DNA of 45,628 nt, from assembly GCF_900116345.1 (NCBI RefSeq), contig NZ_FPAH01000020.1:1-45628 (forward strand), in the 5' to 3' direction. The stretch is from Succinivibrio dextrinosolvens (GTDB taxonomy: Bacteria > Pseudomonadota > Gammaproteobacteria > Enterobacterales > Succinivibrionaceae). Position numbers and translations under genes: made by a program. The stretch's first letter is position 1. The number at the start of each line of letters is the position of its first letter. This document shows, one piece after another, positions 16,911-24,774 of the stretch. Under the pieces are notes generated by a model. That model saw nothing but the letters and a program-made list of their open reading frames with translations. It ran no database searches and was not told the DNA's origin.

Positions 16911-17915
16911 TTAAGATTCTAGAGCAAATCCAACTTTCTTGTATACATCATCTAAGGTCTTCTGAGCTCTTTCACGGGCCTTTGTAGCTCCATTCTTTAA
17001 GACCTCATCAAGATATCCCTGATCTGCTCTGATTTCTTTGTACTTGGTCTGAATTGGCTCTAACATTGCAACTAGAGCATCTCCGACATCACACTTGAAG
17101 GTACCGTACATTGAGTCTTTATACTGTTCAACAAGATCTTCAATGCTCTTACCATTACATGCAGACAGAATCTCAAGCAGATTGGATACGCCTGGCTTGT
17201 TCTCCCAGTCATACTTGATAACAGGAGGATTATCAGAATCTGTTACTGCTTTCTTAAGTTTCTTGATGATTGACTTAGGCTCTTCAAGAATTCTTACAAC
17301 GTTATTCTGATTATCATCAGATTTAGACATCTTCTTGGTTGGTTCCTGTAAAGACATAACTCTTGCGCCTGTCTTAGGGAAATAGCCTTCAGGAAGAACA
17401 AAGGTATCACCGTAAAGATTGTTGAAACGGGTTGCAATATCTCTTGTAATCTCAATGTGCTGCTTCTGGTCATCACCAACAGGAACCAGATTTGCCTGGT
17501 ATAAAAGAATATCAGCAGCCATTAGAACAGGATAATCAAAAAGACCTGCAGTAACATTGTCAGCATATCTCTTTGACTTGTCCTTGTACTGAGTCATTCT
17601 ATTAAGCTCGCCAACCTGTGTATAGCAGTTTAATACCCATGATAACTGGCAGTGAGCAGGTACATGAGACTGTAGGAAAATTGTGCTCTTGTTCGGATCG
17701 ATTCCAGCAGCAAGGAAAATAGCAAGTGTATCGTAAGAGCGACTTAGAAGCTCTTTTGGATCCTGTCTAACAGTAATTGCGTGCTCATTTACTACGCAAT
17801 ATATGCAGTCATAATCATCCTGCAGTTTAACCCAGTTGCGTAAAGAACCAATGTAGTTACCTACTGATAATTCACCAGATGGCTGGATGCCACTGAAGAT
17901 AATTGGTTTAGACAT
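16911..17915 (-). CDS. trpS: Tryptophanyl-tRNA synthetase
   Basis: A class I aminoacyl-tRNA synthetase charging tRNA-Trp. The HIGH-like site lies in [17 protein letters not shown] (9-25), the KMSKSD signature is near residue 195, and the tryptophan-pocket segments [21 protein letters not shown] are typical. The length of 334 aa is standard. AAAGGTAAAG lies before the ATG. It is last in a tight minus-strand run with gph (12-base gap) and rpe, the same gene order as in E. coli (rpe-gph-trpS). Confidence 0.96.
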   Translation of the reverse strand: MSKPIIFSGIQPSGELSVGNYIGSLRNWVKLQDDYDCIYCVVNEHAITVRQDPKELLSRSYDTLAIFLAAGIDPNKSTIFLQSHVPAHCQLSWVLNCYTQVGELNRMTQYKDKSKRYADNVTAGLFDYPVLMAADILLYQANLVPVGDDQKQHIEITRDIATRFNNLYGDTFVLPEGYFPKTGARVMSLQEPTKKMSKSDDNQNNVVRILEEPKSIIKKLKKAVTDSDNPPVIKYDWENKPGVSNLLEILSACNGKSIEDLVEQYKDSMYGTFKCDVGDALVAMLEPIQTKYKEIRADQGYLDEVLKNGATKARERAQKTLDDVYKKVGFALES

Positions 17916-17927
17916 TTTTCTTTACCT

Positions 17928-18620
17928 TTATTTAAATGATTTTATTAGTTCAATTAGTTGTGTAAAACTATCAAATTTATAGTCTATGTCAAGCTCTTCT
18001 AAATTTGCTCGGTTATAGCCATAAGTAAAAAAGACAGTACAAATCTTTGCATTCTGGCCTGCTATGATATCATTATCCGAATCACCAATCATCACTGCCA
18101 TATCGTTAGAAACGCTTATTTTATCAAGACAGTACTGTAATGGTGCAGGATCAGGCTTTCTCTGTTTTAGAACTTCTCCACCTAAAACAAAATCGAAATA
18201 ATCATAAATGCCCATGCATTTTAACAAAGGATCAGCAAAAATTTGAGGTTTATTGGTTACAACCGCAAGTTTTATTCCCCTTTCTTTAAAATACTTAAGA
18301 CCTTCTATAACTCCGTCATAAATTCTAAAGTCGGTTTTAAGCCCTTCCGAATAAACCTGATTGAATACTGATCTGGCTTTTAATAGAAGCTCTTTATCAA
18401 GCTCATCAAGAGTAACATCAAATTTTCCTGCAAGAACTCTGGCAAGCAGCATGTTAACGCCATTACCAACGTATTCCTGAATAGTATTCTGTGGAGGAGG
18501 AGTAAGACCTAAGGCAACGGCACTTGCACTTGCCGCTTTTGCAAGCTGGACAATCGTATCTGCAAGAGTGCCGTCAAGGTCAAAAAGGAGTGCCTCAGGA
18601 AGAGACTTTAATTTTGACAT
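17928..18620 (-). CDS. gph: Phosphoglycolate phosphatase
   Basis: A HAD hydrolase of the Gph family that removes 2-phosphoglycolate formed during repair of oxidised DNA ends. Motif I is LLFDLDGTLADT, the cap region YVGNGVNMLLARVL is characteristic of Gph, motif II is VTNKP, the motif III lysine is in KQRKPDPAPL, and motif IV is MIGDSDNDI. Its 230 aa fits the family. It begins 4 bases after rpe stops. The synteny rpe-gph-trpS makes the assignment secure among the many HAD paralogues. Confidence 0.93.
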   Translation of the reverse strand: MSKLKSLPEALLFDLDGTLADTIVQLAKAASASAVALGLTPPPQNTIQEYVGNGVNMLLARVLAGKFDVTLDELDKELLLKARSVFNQVYSEGLKTDFRIYDGVIEGLKYFKERGIKLAVVTNKPQIFADPLLKCMGIYDYFDFVLGGEVLKQRKPDPAPLQYCLDKISVSNDMAVMIGDSDNDIIAGQNAKICTVFFTYGYNRANLEELDIDYKFDSFTQLIELIKSFK

Positions 18621-18624
18621 GTTA

Positions 18625-19296
18625 TTAAGCTAGTGCACTGTGTAATGAGGATAAAGCTTCCCTCTTATCGGAGGTTCCAAAGAAAGCGGAACCAACAACA
18701 AAGACTTCTGCACCATAAGATGCAATCTCTTTGATGTTAGAAGACTTAACTCCGCCGTCAACCTCAATTAGGATATCCCTATTTTCTGCCTTTGCCATTG
18801 CTTTGATATCAGCAACCTTAGTCAGAGTAGCAGGAATAGTAGACTGACCACCAAAGCCTGGATTTACAGTCATAACCAGCACAAAATCAAGTTTATCCCA
18901 CAGATAGCGAAGCATCTGAGGAGGAGTAGAAGGATTTAAAGCTATACCAGCCTTAATTCCCATTTCCTGAATATGAGTCAGCATTCTTTCAGTGTGAACA
19001 CATGCTTCAGGATGGAAAGAAATCCAGCTGGCACCAGCTTTTGCATAATCGTCAACAATATTTTCTGTAACAGGTGTTACCATCAGGTGAACATCAAATA
19101 CAGCATCAGGAAACTTCTTTCTCATTGCCTTGAGGAAGGCTGGACCAAATGTCATATTTGGAACAAAGTGATAATCCATTACATCAAAATGAATTACATC
19201 AACACCTACATCTAAAGCTTCCTTAACATCTCTTTCAAGATTTAAAAGATCAGCTGACAGGATGGAACCTGCAATCAAAAAATTCTTTTCTTTCAC
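18625..19296 (-). CDS. rpe: Ribulose-phosphate 3-epimerase
   Basis: A cytosolic (beta/alpha)8 enzyme of the pentose phosphate pathway interconverting ribulose-5-phosphate and xylulose-5-phosphate. Diagnostic stretches are IAGSILSADLLNLE, VIHFDVMDYHFVPNMTFGP with the metal-binding His-Asp, VMTVNPGFGGQ, and the second catalytic Asp in LIEVDGGV. The length is 223 aa. The start is GTG 19296, just 2 bases after the damX stop, so translation is likely coupled. In E. coli the dam gene lies between damX and rpe; here there is no room for it. Confidence 0.96.
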   Translation of the reverse strand: MKEKNFLIAGSILSADLLNLERDVKEALDVGVDVIHFDVMDYHFVPNMTFGPAFLKAMRKKFPDAVFDVHLMVTPVTENIVDDYAKAGASWISFHPEACVHTERMLTHIQEMGIKAGIALNPSTPPQMLRYLWDKLDFVLVMTVNPGFGGQSTIPATLTKVADIKAMAKAENRDILIEVDGGVKSSNIKEIASYGAEVFVVGSAFFGTSDKREALSSLHSALA

Positions 19297-19298
19297 GA

Positions 19299-21191
19299 TT
19301 ACTGCAATCTCATTTCTGATTTAACTTTATCGAAAGTCTTGGCAAAAGGACCTGCAGATCTTATTGAGGCAGGCAGACTCCTACTTGCATCTATAGCTGC
19401 ACGAGGTGAGGCAAAATCACCTGTGATCAAAACATGCCAAGGTCTTCCGTTACGAACGGTAGAATAAATCCAGTACTTGCCGTCAACATAGGAGGCGGCT
19501 CTCTGAAGAGCTGATTTATCAGTTCCGGCTAACACCTGAAGAGTATAATGATTTGAGTTCATAGAATCAATTTCAGAATTCTCTCCGGCATATGCTTTTG
19601 AATTTCTTCTGACAGGAGCTCTTGAAGGAGTAGCAGGTTCGTTCTTCTTTTGAGCTACAGCTGTCTCCTTAACCTCTGAAGCCTTAGCCTCAGAAGCTTT
19701 GGTCTCAGAAACTCTAGTCTCTGACTTCTTTTTAGCCTTCTCTTTTGCAGCTAAATCTCTCTTAGCCTGAGCCTGAGCTTCAGCCAGTTTTGCAGCAGCT
19801 TCCTCATCAGCCTTACGCTTTTGGGCAATTGCTTCGTCTTCTTTCTGGATTTTGTCCTTGTAAAGAATACTGTTTTCTCTGTGTAAAACAACTAAAGGTG
19901 CTTCTTCCTTATTGGCAGCGATCTCGTCTGATTTAGAAACAGCAGCTTCCTTCTCAGACTTTACCTTTTCCTTTTTCTCTAAAGATCCTGCCAATCCTCG
20001 CCTGGGATTATCTGATTTTGAATCAGCCCCCTTGCCTTCAATTGCCTCTAAAGCCTCTCCCTGAAGAGTCACAGAATTCTTGGTAGTAGGCTTAACTTCC
20101 TCAGCCTCTACACCACCTTCAACCTTAGGAAGGAGACCACCTTCATCTTTTACAGCTTCCTTCTCAGATCCCTTTGGACCGTTGGCCTTGATATCACCGA
20201 TTGCCCCTGCGGATACAGCTAAAGGATCATCACTTACAGTCTGCTCTTTTTTCTCTTCATCACCGAAGGTAAGCTTATTTGCCTGAGCAGGATCTGCTAT
20301 GGAAGTTGAAACTTCAATCTGCTGTTTGGCAGGCTCTTCAGTTGGAGTCCTGCCAAGGATTCTATCTATAACGTTGGTTCCTAAAAATACAGGAATTAGG
20401 CAGGCAAGAACTATTACTACACAGACAATAGCGATAAAAATACCGGTGCTGTTGTGTTTCTTCACTTCAGAAACATTTTTATCAGCATTCTGTTTCTGCT
20501 GATCTTTTTCTACTTCAATAGGATCTGCCATAAAAGTCTCCGTTAGTTTGATGATTCGCCCAAGATTACCATCGCAGGACTCCAGCGCATTAGGTAATTT
20601 AGGTAAAATGACGTTATATACTTTCTCAAGCCCAGCGTGTGAAAACAGCTGCCTGCTGATATCCAAAGCTTCCTGCATCGGGATTTTTGGAATCTCGTAC
20701 TCTTTGACTTCAAGCTTATCATTTAATGAAGAAGAGATCTTAGCCTGAGCCCACAAAGGATGAGACGTGATCAAAAAAGAAAAGCGATTTTGACCTAAAA
20801 CCTGAGAAAAGAGTTCAAAAACCTCATCTGAAAAGGAGGTAATAACATCATCGATGTTATCAATTACAACCAGTAATTTCTGTCTTACAGGAATAGATAG
20901 GGATTTAAAACTCTGATAGAGAGGAATAGTCTCGTCCCATTTATCAGCAGGAGCAGCCTGCTGAAGGAATAGCTGTCTGAGACGTTCTATAGACATCTCC
21001 CTCTGACAGGGAATGAATACTGTAGAAAAGCTCTCATCCAGCGCATTAACAATGTGTTCACAGACACTGGTTCTGCCACTGCCGGAATTACCTGTCAGAA
21101 AAATAATTTTTTCACCGTACTCTAAATCGGACTGCAGATGTTTAACGCAATCCAATAAAGACTTTGCGGTTGAAAAATTCTTATATTTCAT
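19299..21191 (-). CDS. damX: DamX-like cell-division SPOR protein with N-terminal AAA ATPase domain
   Basis: An inner-membrane protein expected to reach the division septum through its SPOR domain, which binds denuded peptidoglycan. Residues about 1-230 form an ExeA-like ATPase with Walker A GNSGSGRTS (around 34) and Walker B VVIDNID. A single membrane helix lies at about 245-268. A long Lys/Glu/Ala-rich linker (about 270-540) follows, then the SPOR domain (about 545-625) beginning SNHYTLQVLAG and containing RNGRPWHVLITG. E. coli DamX lacks the ATPase part; Vibrio-type DamX has it. The start is ATG 21191 with GGGGA upstream. Its place after aroB supports the name. Confidence 0.88.
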   Translation of the reverse strand: MKYKNFSTAKSLLDCVKHLQSDLEYGEKIIFLTGNSGSGRTSVCEHIVNALDESFSTVFIPCQREMSIERLRQLFLQQAAPADKWDETIPLYQSFKSLSIPVRQKLLVVIDNIDDVITSFSDEVFELFSQVLGQNRFSFLITSHPLWAQAKISSSLNDKLEVKEYEIPKIPMQEALDISRQLFSHAGLEKVYNVILPKLPNALESCDGNLGRIIKLTETFMADPIEVEKDQQKQNADKNVSEVKKHNSTGIFIAIVCVVIVLACLIPVFLGTNVIDRILGRTPTEEPAKQQIEVSTSIADPAQANKLTFGDEEKKEQTVSDDPLAVSAGAIGDIKANGPKGSEKEAVKDEGGLLPKVEGGVEAEEVKPTTKNSVTLQGEALEAIEGKGADSKSDNPRRGLAGSLEKKEKVKSEKEAAVSKSDEIAANKEEAPLVVLHRENSILYKDKIQKEDEAIAQKRKADEEAAAKLAEAQAQAKRDLAAKEKAKKKSETRVSETKASEAKASEVKETAVAQKKNEPATPSRAPVRRNSKAYAGENSEIDSMNSNHYTLQVLAGTDKSALQRAASYVDGKYWIYSTVRNGRPWHVLITGDFASPRAAIDASRSLPASIRSAGPFAKTFDKVKSEMRLQ

Positions 21192-21332
21192 CAAATCCCC
21201 AATAGCAAGACCTAAAAATTCTGTGCCAGAACAATATGTTTCCGCACAGGAATATACAGTTGAAAGCTTAGATTGCTGTTAGACACCGGCTTACAACCGT
21301 TTTTATACATTAACTACAGGAATTTTACTATA

Positions 21333-22415
21333 TTATTTCAGTGAGTTAATTAAATTTTTTATCTCTTCATCGGTTACATCAGAAAAAATATCAACTTTTC
21401 CGATTGAAGTAGGAAGAACATATCTGATAGTGCCCTGTCGAACTTTTTTATCGTGACGCATATGCACAATAAAATCCTCTGCGGTCATATTCTCAGGGAT
21501 TTTAACTGGTAGCAGAGCCTTTTTGCACAGTTCAAGCATTCTCATATCATCCTGCTCACTTATCAGTCCTCGTTTTCTTCCAAGTGCGGAGGCAATAACC
21601 ATCCCCAGACCTACAGCCTCACCGTGCAGCCAGGTCCCAAAGCCTAAAAACGCCTCTATAGCATGGCCAAAGGTATGACCGTAATTGAGGATAGCGCGAA
21701 GACCATGCTCCTTCTCATCCTCAGAAACCACACTGGCCTTAACCTGACAGCAGTTTTTAACTATTCTGCCGATTACCTCAAGATCATATGAAAATACCTT
21801 TTCAATGTTCTTTTCAAGATAGCTGAAGAATTCCGAATCATAGATGATGGCAGTCTTAACCACCTCACCTAAACCTGCTGTAAGTTCTCTTTTAGGCAGA
21901 GTTTTTAAGGTATCAAGGTCGGCAATTACAGCTTTTGGCTGATAGAAGGCACCAATCATGTTTTTACCTAATGGATGGTTGATTGCAGTCTTTCCTCCTA
22001 CAGATGAGTCAACCATAGCTAAAAGAGTAGTTGGGATCTGAATGAAAGGAATGCCTCTCTGATAAGTTGAAGCAGCAAAGCCGGCCATATCACCGACCAC
22101 ACCACCACCAAGAGCAATAATGGCACTGTCACGGGCAAAATTGTTTTCAAGAAGAGCCGTCTGAATCTCCCAGAAACTATCAATGGTTTTATAAGCTTCA
22201 CCATCCTTAAGCACACACTCACAGACATTAAAGCCTGATTCCTCAAGCTGCATCTTTAGGGAATCAAAATAAAGAGGACCAACAGTATCGTTGGTTACAA
22301 CCATCAGATCTCTAATTTTAGGAATGGCCTTTCTGACTAGTTCTCCGTAATGCTGAGAGGTACCGATGTAAATAGGATAGGAACGATCATTAAGTCCAAC
22401 TGTTATATTTTCCAT
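21333..22415 (-). CDS. aroB: 3-dehydroquinate synthase
   Basis: The second enzyme of the shikimate pathway, an NAD-dependent zinc enzyme making 3-dehydroquinate. The NAD/active-site blocks are AIIALGGGVVGDMAGFAAS, IPTTLLAMVDSSVGGKTAIN, the metal-binding ELTAGLGEVVKTAII, and NYGHTFGHAIE with HGEAVGLGM. The length of 360 aa is normal. It starts 5 bases after aroK stops, forming the conserved aroKB pair. Confidence 0.97.
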   Translation of the reverse strand: MENITVGLNDRSYPIYIGTSQHYGELVRKAIPKIRDLMVVTNDTVGPLYFDSLKMQLEESGFNVCECVLKDGEAYKTIDSFWEIQTALLENNFARDSAIIALGGGVVGDMAGFAASTYQRGIPFIQIPTTLLAMVDSSVGGKTAINHPLGKNMIGAFYQPKAVIADLDTLKTLPKRELTAGLGEVVKTAIIYDSEFFSYLEKNIEKVFSYDLEVIGRIVKNCCQVKASVVSEDEKEHGLRAILNYGHTFGHAIEAFLGFGTWLHGEAVGLGMVIASALGRKRGLISEQDDMRMLELCKKALLPVKIPENMTAEDFIVHMRHDKKVRQGTIRYVLPTSIGKVDIFSDVTDEEIKNLINSLK

Positions 22416-22420
22416 CTTTA

Positions 22421-22939
22421 TTATTTCCTGATTTCTGCTTTAATCTGTTCTACGCACTGTTTAATGTTCTGAGTATTCGTATCAACAAGACAGTCATTCA
22501 CTTCTTCATACAAAGGTTTACGTTTGGTAAAAATCTCATGTAATCTTGCCTTTGGATCTTCAACGGCAATCATTGGTCGATTTGTATCATTCATGGTTCT
22601 TAAATACTGAGTATCGACACTTGCATAAAGGTAAACCACAAAACCATTATCCTTAATAAGCTTACGGTTCTCCTCAGAGGTTACAATACCGCCTCCGGTT
22701 GCAATTACAGCATCATATTTAAGACACTTTTTTAAAACTTCAGTTTCAATTTTCCTAAAGCCGCTCTCACCTGACTCCTCAAAAATCTCAGGAATACTCT
22801 TTAAAGAGGTTCTGACGATTTCCTCATCAACATCAATGAAAGGCTTCTGTGTTAGCAATGCCAGGGACTTACCAATTGAACTTTTACCTGCTCCCATTGG
22901 TCCTATAAGGATAATTCTGCTTTTTTCTGCTCTGGACAT
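22421..22939 (-). CDS. aroK: Shikimate kinase
   Basis: Phosphorylates shikimate in aromatic amino acid synthesis. The P-loop is GPMGAGKSSIG (13-23), the shikimate-binding Asp is in PFIDVDEEI, and GFRKIETEVL and ATGGGIVTSEENR carry the conserved Arg and Gly residues. The lid Arg is in NDTNRPMI. The length of 172 aa matches AroK. GGAG lies 6 nt before the ATG. It is the promoter-proximal gene of aroK-aroB-damX-rpe-gph-trpS. The hofQ/pilQ gene that precedes aroK in E. coli is absent here. Confidence 0.96.
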   Translation of the reverse strand: MSRAEKSRIILIGPMGAGKSSIGKSLALLTQKPFIDVDEEIVRTSLKSIPEIFEESGESGFRKIETEVLKKCLKYDAVIATGGGIVTSEENRKLIKDNGFVVYLYASVDTQYLRTMNDTNRPMIAVEDPKARLHEIFTKRKPLYEEVNDCLVDTNTQNIKQCVEQIKAEIRK

Positions 22940-23075
22940 TACTACTCCGCATTTTTTTTAGATTGATTAGCTTATTGAGTCTGATTCTACTTCATTTTGA
23001 GATTTATCAACAAGAAACGGGAGCTTTTGCACAGAAATAGCAATTCACGAGAAAAGAAATACAAAAAGCAGATAC

Positions 23076-23133
23076 AAAAAAAACATAACTCAACATCTTT
23101 TCATATGGAAACCAATGCTGAAGTTATGTTTTT
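23076..23133 (-). terminator. Terminator of the nupG gene
   Basis: On the minus strand, AACATAACT (23130-23122) pairs perfectly with AGTTATGTT (23090-23082), flanked by further A-T pairs and followed by eight T residues (23083-23076). A 31-nt loop holds a second small GCAT/ATG pairing. It lies 22 bases after the nupG stop codon. Confidence 0.85.
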
Positions 23134-23154
23134 CTGAACAGTTAAAGGCACTGC

Positions 23155-24432
23155 CTATGCAGGATTCTCTCCTGCAGGTTTATCGTCTTCTTCCACTTTA
23201 GGATGGAACATGAAGAAGAAAAGAATACAGATAACAAGAGCATAGATACTGAAACTCATCCAACTTGGATACCAGTCTATATCGCCGTTAGCTTCAGTAT
23301 TCATATTGATAACCGACTGGGCAAACATAGATCCTACAGAGGAACCAACACCGTTTGCCATCATCCAGAACAGACCCTGTGCACTGCTGCGGATATTATT
23401 AGGAGCCTTCTTATCAATATAGATTGAACTTGAGATTACGAAGAAATCAAAAGCAAATCCGTAAACAATCATAGATAAGATCAGAAGGTATAGACCAGAT
23501 CCAGGATTACCTGCCCCCATAAAGAAGAATCTTAAAGCCCAGGCGGCCATTGCCAGCAGCATTACAGCCTTGATACCGAAACGCTTCAGGAAGAAAGGAA
23601 TCAAAAGCAGACAGGCGCACTCACTGATCTGAGAGAGTGAATACAGAATATTCGAGTGCTTAACAGCAAATGAGTCAGCATATTCGGCAATTTTTGAGAA
23701 ACTAGAAAGATATGGAGTTCCATAGGCATTGGCAATCTGCAGATTAATACCTAGAAGAGCAGAGAATATGAAGAAAATACATAGCTCTTTGTTCTTAAAC
23801 AAACCAAAGGCATTAAGACCGAACATTTCCCTCAAGGTCTGATGTTTAAGCTGCTTTGGCTGATCACAGATTGGAAGAGTGAAGGTATAAAGGAAGAATA
23901 CCAGACTTACAATTCCTGACAGCATGAACTGTTTTTCCGAGGCCTTAAAGTTAAACAGATCAGTCAGCCACATGAAGACTACGAAACCGATAGAGCCGAA
24001 AACTCTAATTGAAGGGAAATGCTTTACAGTATCAAGATTCTCCTGTTCCAACAAAGTATACGACACAGACAGAACCAGCGAATAGGAGCCCATGTAACAG
24101 CCTATACAGAAGAAATATACCAGATACATTTTTGAGTAGTACATTCCAGCATCAGGAAAGCCACCGATATAGAAAAGCACCAGCATTCCGAGACCACACA
24201 GGAGGTGGCATAGACCAAGAACTCTTACCGGCTGAACATATCTGTCGGCGATGATACCTGCTATAGTTGGTGTAAAAAAGGAAACAATACCTATTAAGGC
24301 ATAAAAGGAGCCGATTCTGTTTGCCAAACCTATATGAACAAAATAGTTTCCCATACTGATAAGGTAAGCACCCCAGGCCCCCATATGAAGAAAGTTCAAT
24401 ATAGCAAGACGAATCTTAATACTCATATTCAC
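23155..24432 (-). CDS. nupG: Nucleoside:H+ symporter, NupG family (MFS)
   Basis: A 12-helix inner-membrane transporter of the nucleoside:proton symporter family. Long stretches agree with E. coli NupG in wording: LGLNAFGLFKNKELCIFFIF-like, FGIKAVMLLAMAAWALRFFF, LSMIVYGFAFDFFVIS and RSSAQGLFWMMANGVG. The 425 aa compares with 418 aa in E. coli. The gene is monocistronic with its own terminator and is divergent from mrcA. It occupies the spot between mrcA and aroK that holds the hofMNOPQ genes in E. coli. Three copies of a 13-16 bp element lie in the promoter region. Together with the purine permease at 1471 it suggests salvage of external nucleosides and bases. Confidence 0.88.
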   Translation of the reverse strand: MNMSIKIRLAILNFLHMGAWGAYLISMGNYFVHIGLANRIGSFYALIGIVSFFTPTIAGIIADRYVQPVRVLGLCHLLCGLGMLVLFYIGGFPDAGMYYSKMYLVYFFCIGCYMGSYSLVLSVSYTLLEQENLDTVKHFPSIRVFGSIGFVVFMWLTDLFNFKASEKQFMLSGIVSLVFFLYTFTLPICDQPKQLKHQTLREMFGLNAFGLFKNKELCIFFIFSALLGINLQIANAYGTPYLSSFSKIAEYADSFAVKHSNILYSLSQISECACLLLIPFFLKRFGIKAVMLLAMAAWALRFFFMGAGNPGSGLYLLILSMIVYGFAFDFFVISSSIYIDKKAPNNIRSSAQGLFWMMANGVGSSVGSMFAQSVINMNTEANGDIDWYPSWMSFSIYALVICILFFFMFHPKVEEDDKPAGENPA

Positions 24433-24488
24433 ACCACTTTCTGTCTATTCACTAAAAACCACGAATTCCCTACGTAAGAAAAAAAAAT

Positions 24489-24598
24489 AATCTCAAATAA
24501 TTAGGAAAATCTTTCTATTTCTTATTTGTGATTTTAGTTGAACAAATCAGGAAGAAATGTGTTTTGTATAAAAAATAGGCGTAATCACAAATAATTAG
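24489..24598. repeat. Three copies of an AATCWCAAATAA element in the nupG/mrcA divergent promoter region
   Basis: AATCTCAAATAATTAG (24489-24504) and AATCACAAATAATTAG (24583-24598) are direct copies differing at one base. CTTATTTGTGATT (24521-24533) is the reverse complement of the core. Three copies in one 342-bp intergenic region point to a regulator-binding array. The element contains a CRP-like TGTGA half-site but no full CRP palindrome. The rest of 24433-24774 shows only promoter-like AT-rich sequence. Confidence 0.5.
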
Positions 24599-24699
24599 CG
24601 ACTTAAATGGTGAAAGCTTTCGATTCCGTCACATTTTTTTTAGAAAACAGATAAATACAATTAATTTGTTACCTTGAAATTAAGTGACAGATATGAATA

Positions 24700-24729
24700 G
24701 TGTGTTTTCCACACGGCATAAGATATAAT
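24700..24729 (+). promoter_or_regulatory. mrcA: Likely mrcA promoter
   Basis: A perfect -10 hexamer TATAAT at 24724-24729 lies 45 bases upstream of the GTG start. The -35 region overlaps a small GTGTG/CACAC inverted repeat (24700-24704 with 24710-24714) rather than a good TTGACA, which suggests an activator or repressor contact there. Confidence 0.55.
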
Positions 24730-24774
24730 ATACACACAAAATAAGAGATGCTTAGTTTTTAACAGAGGCTTTTT

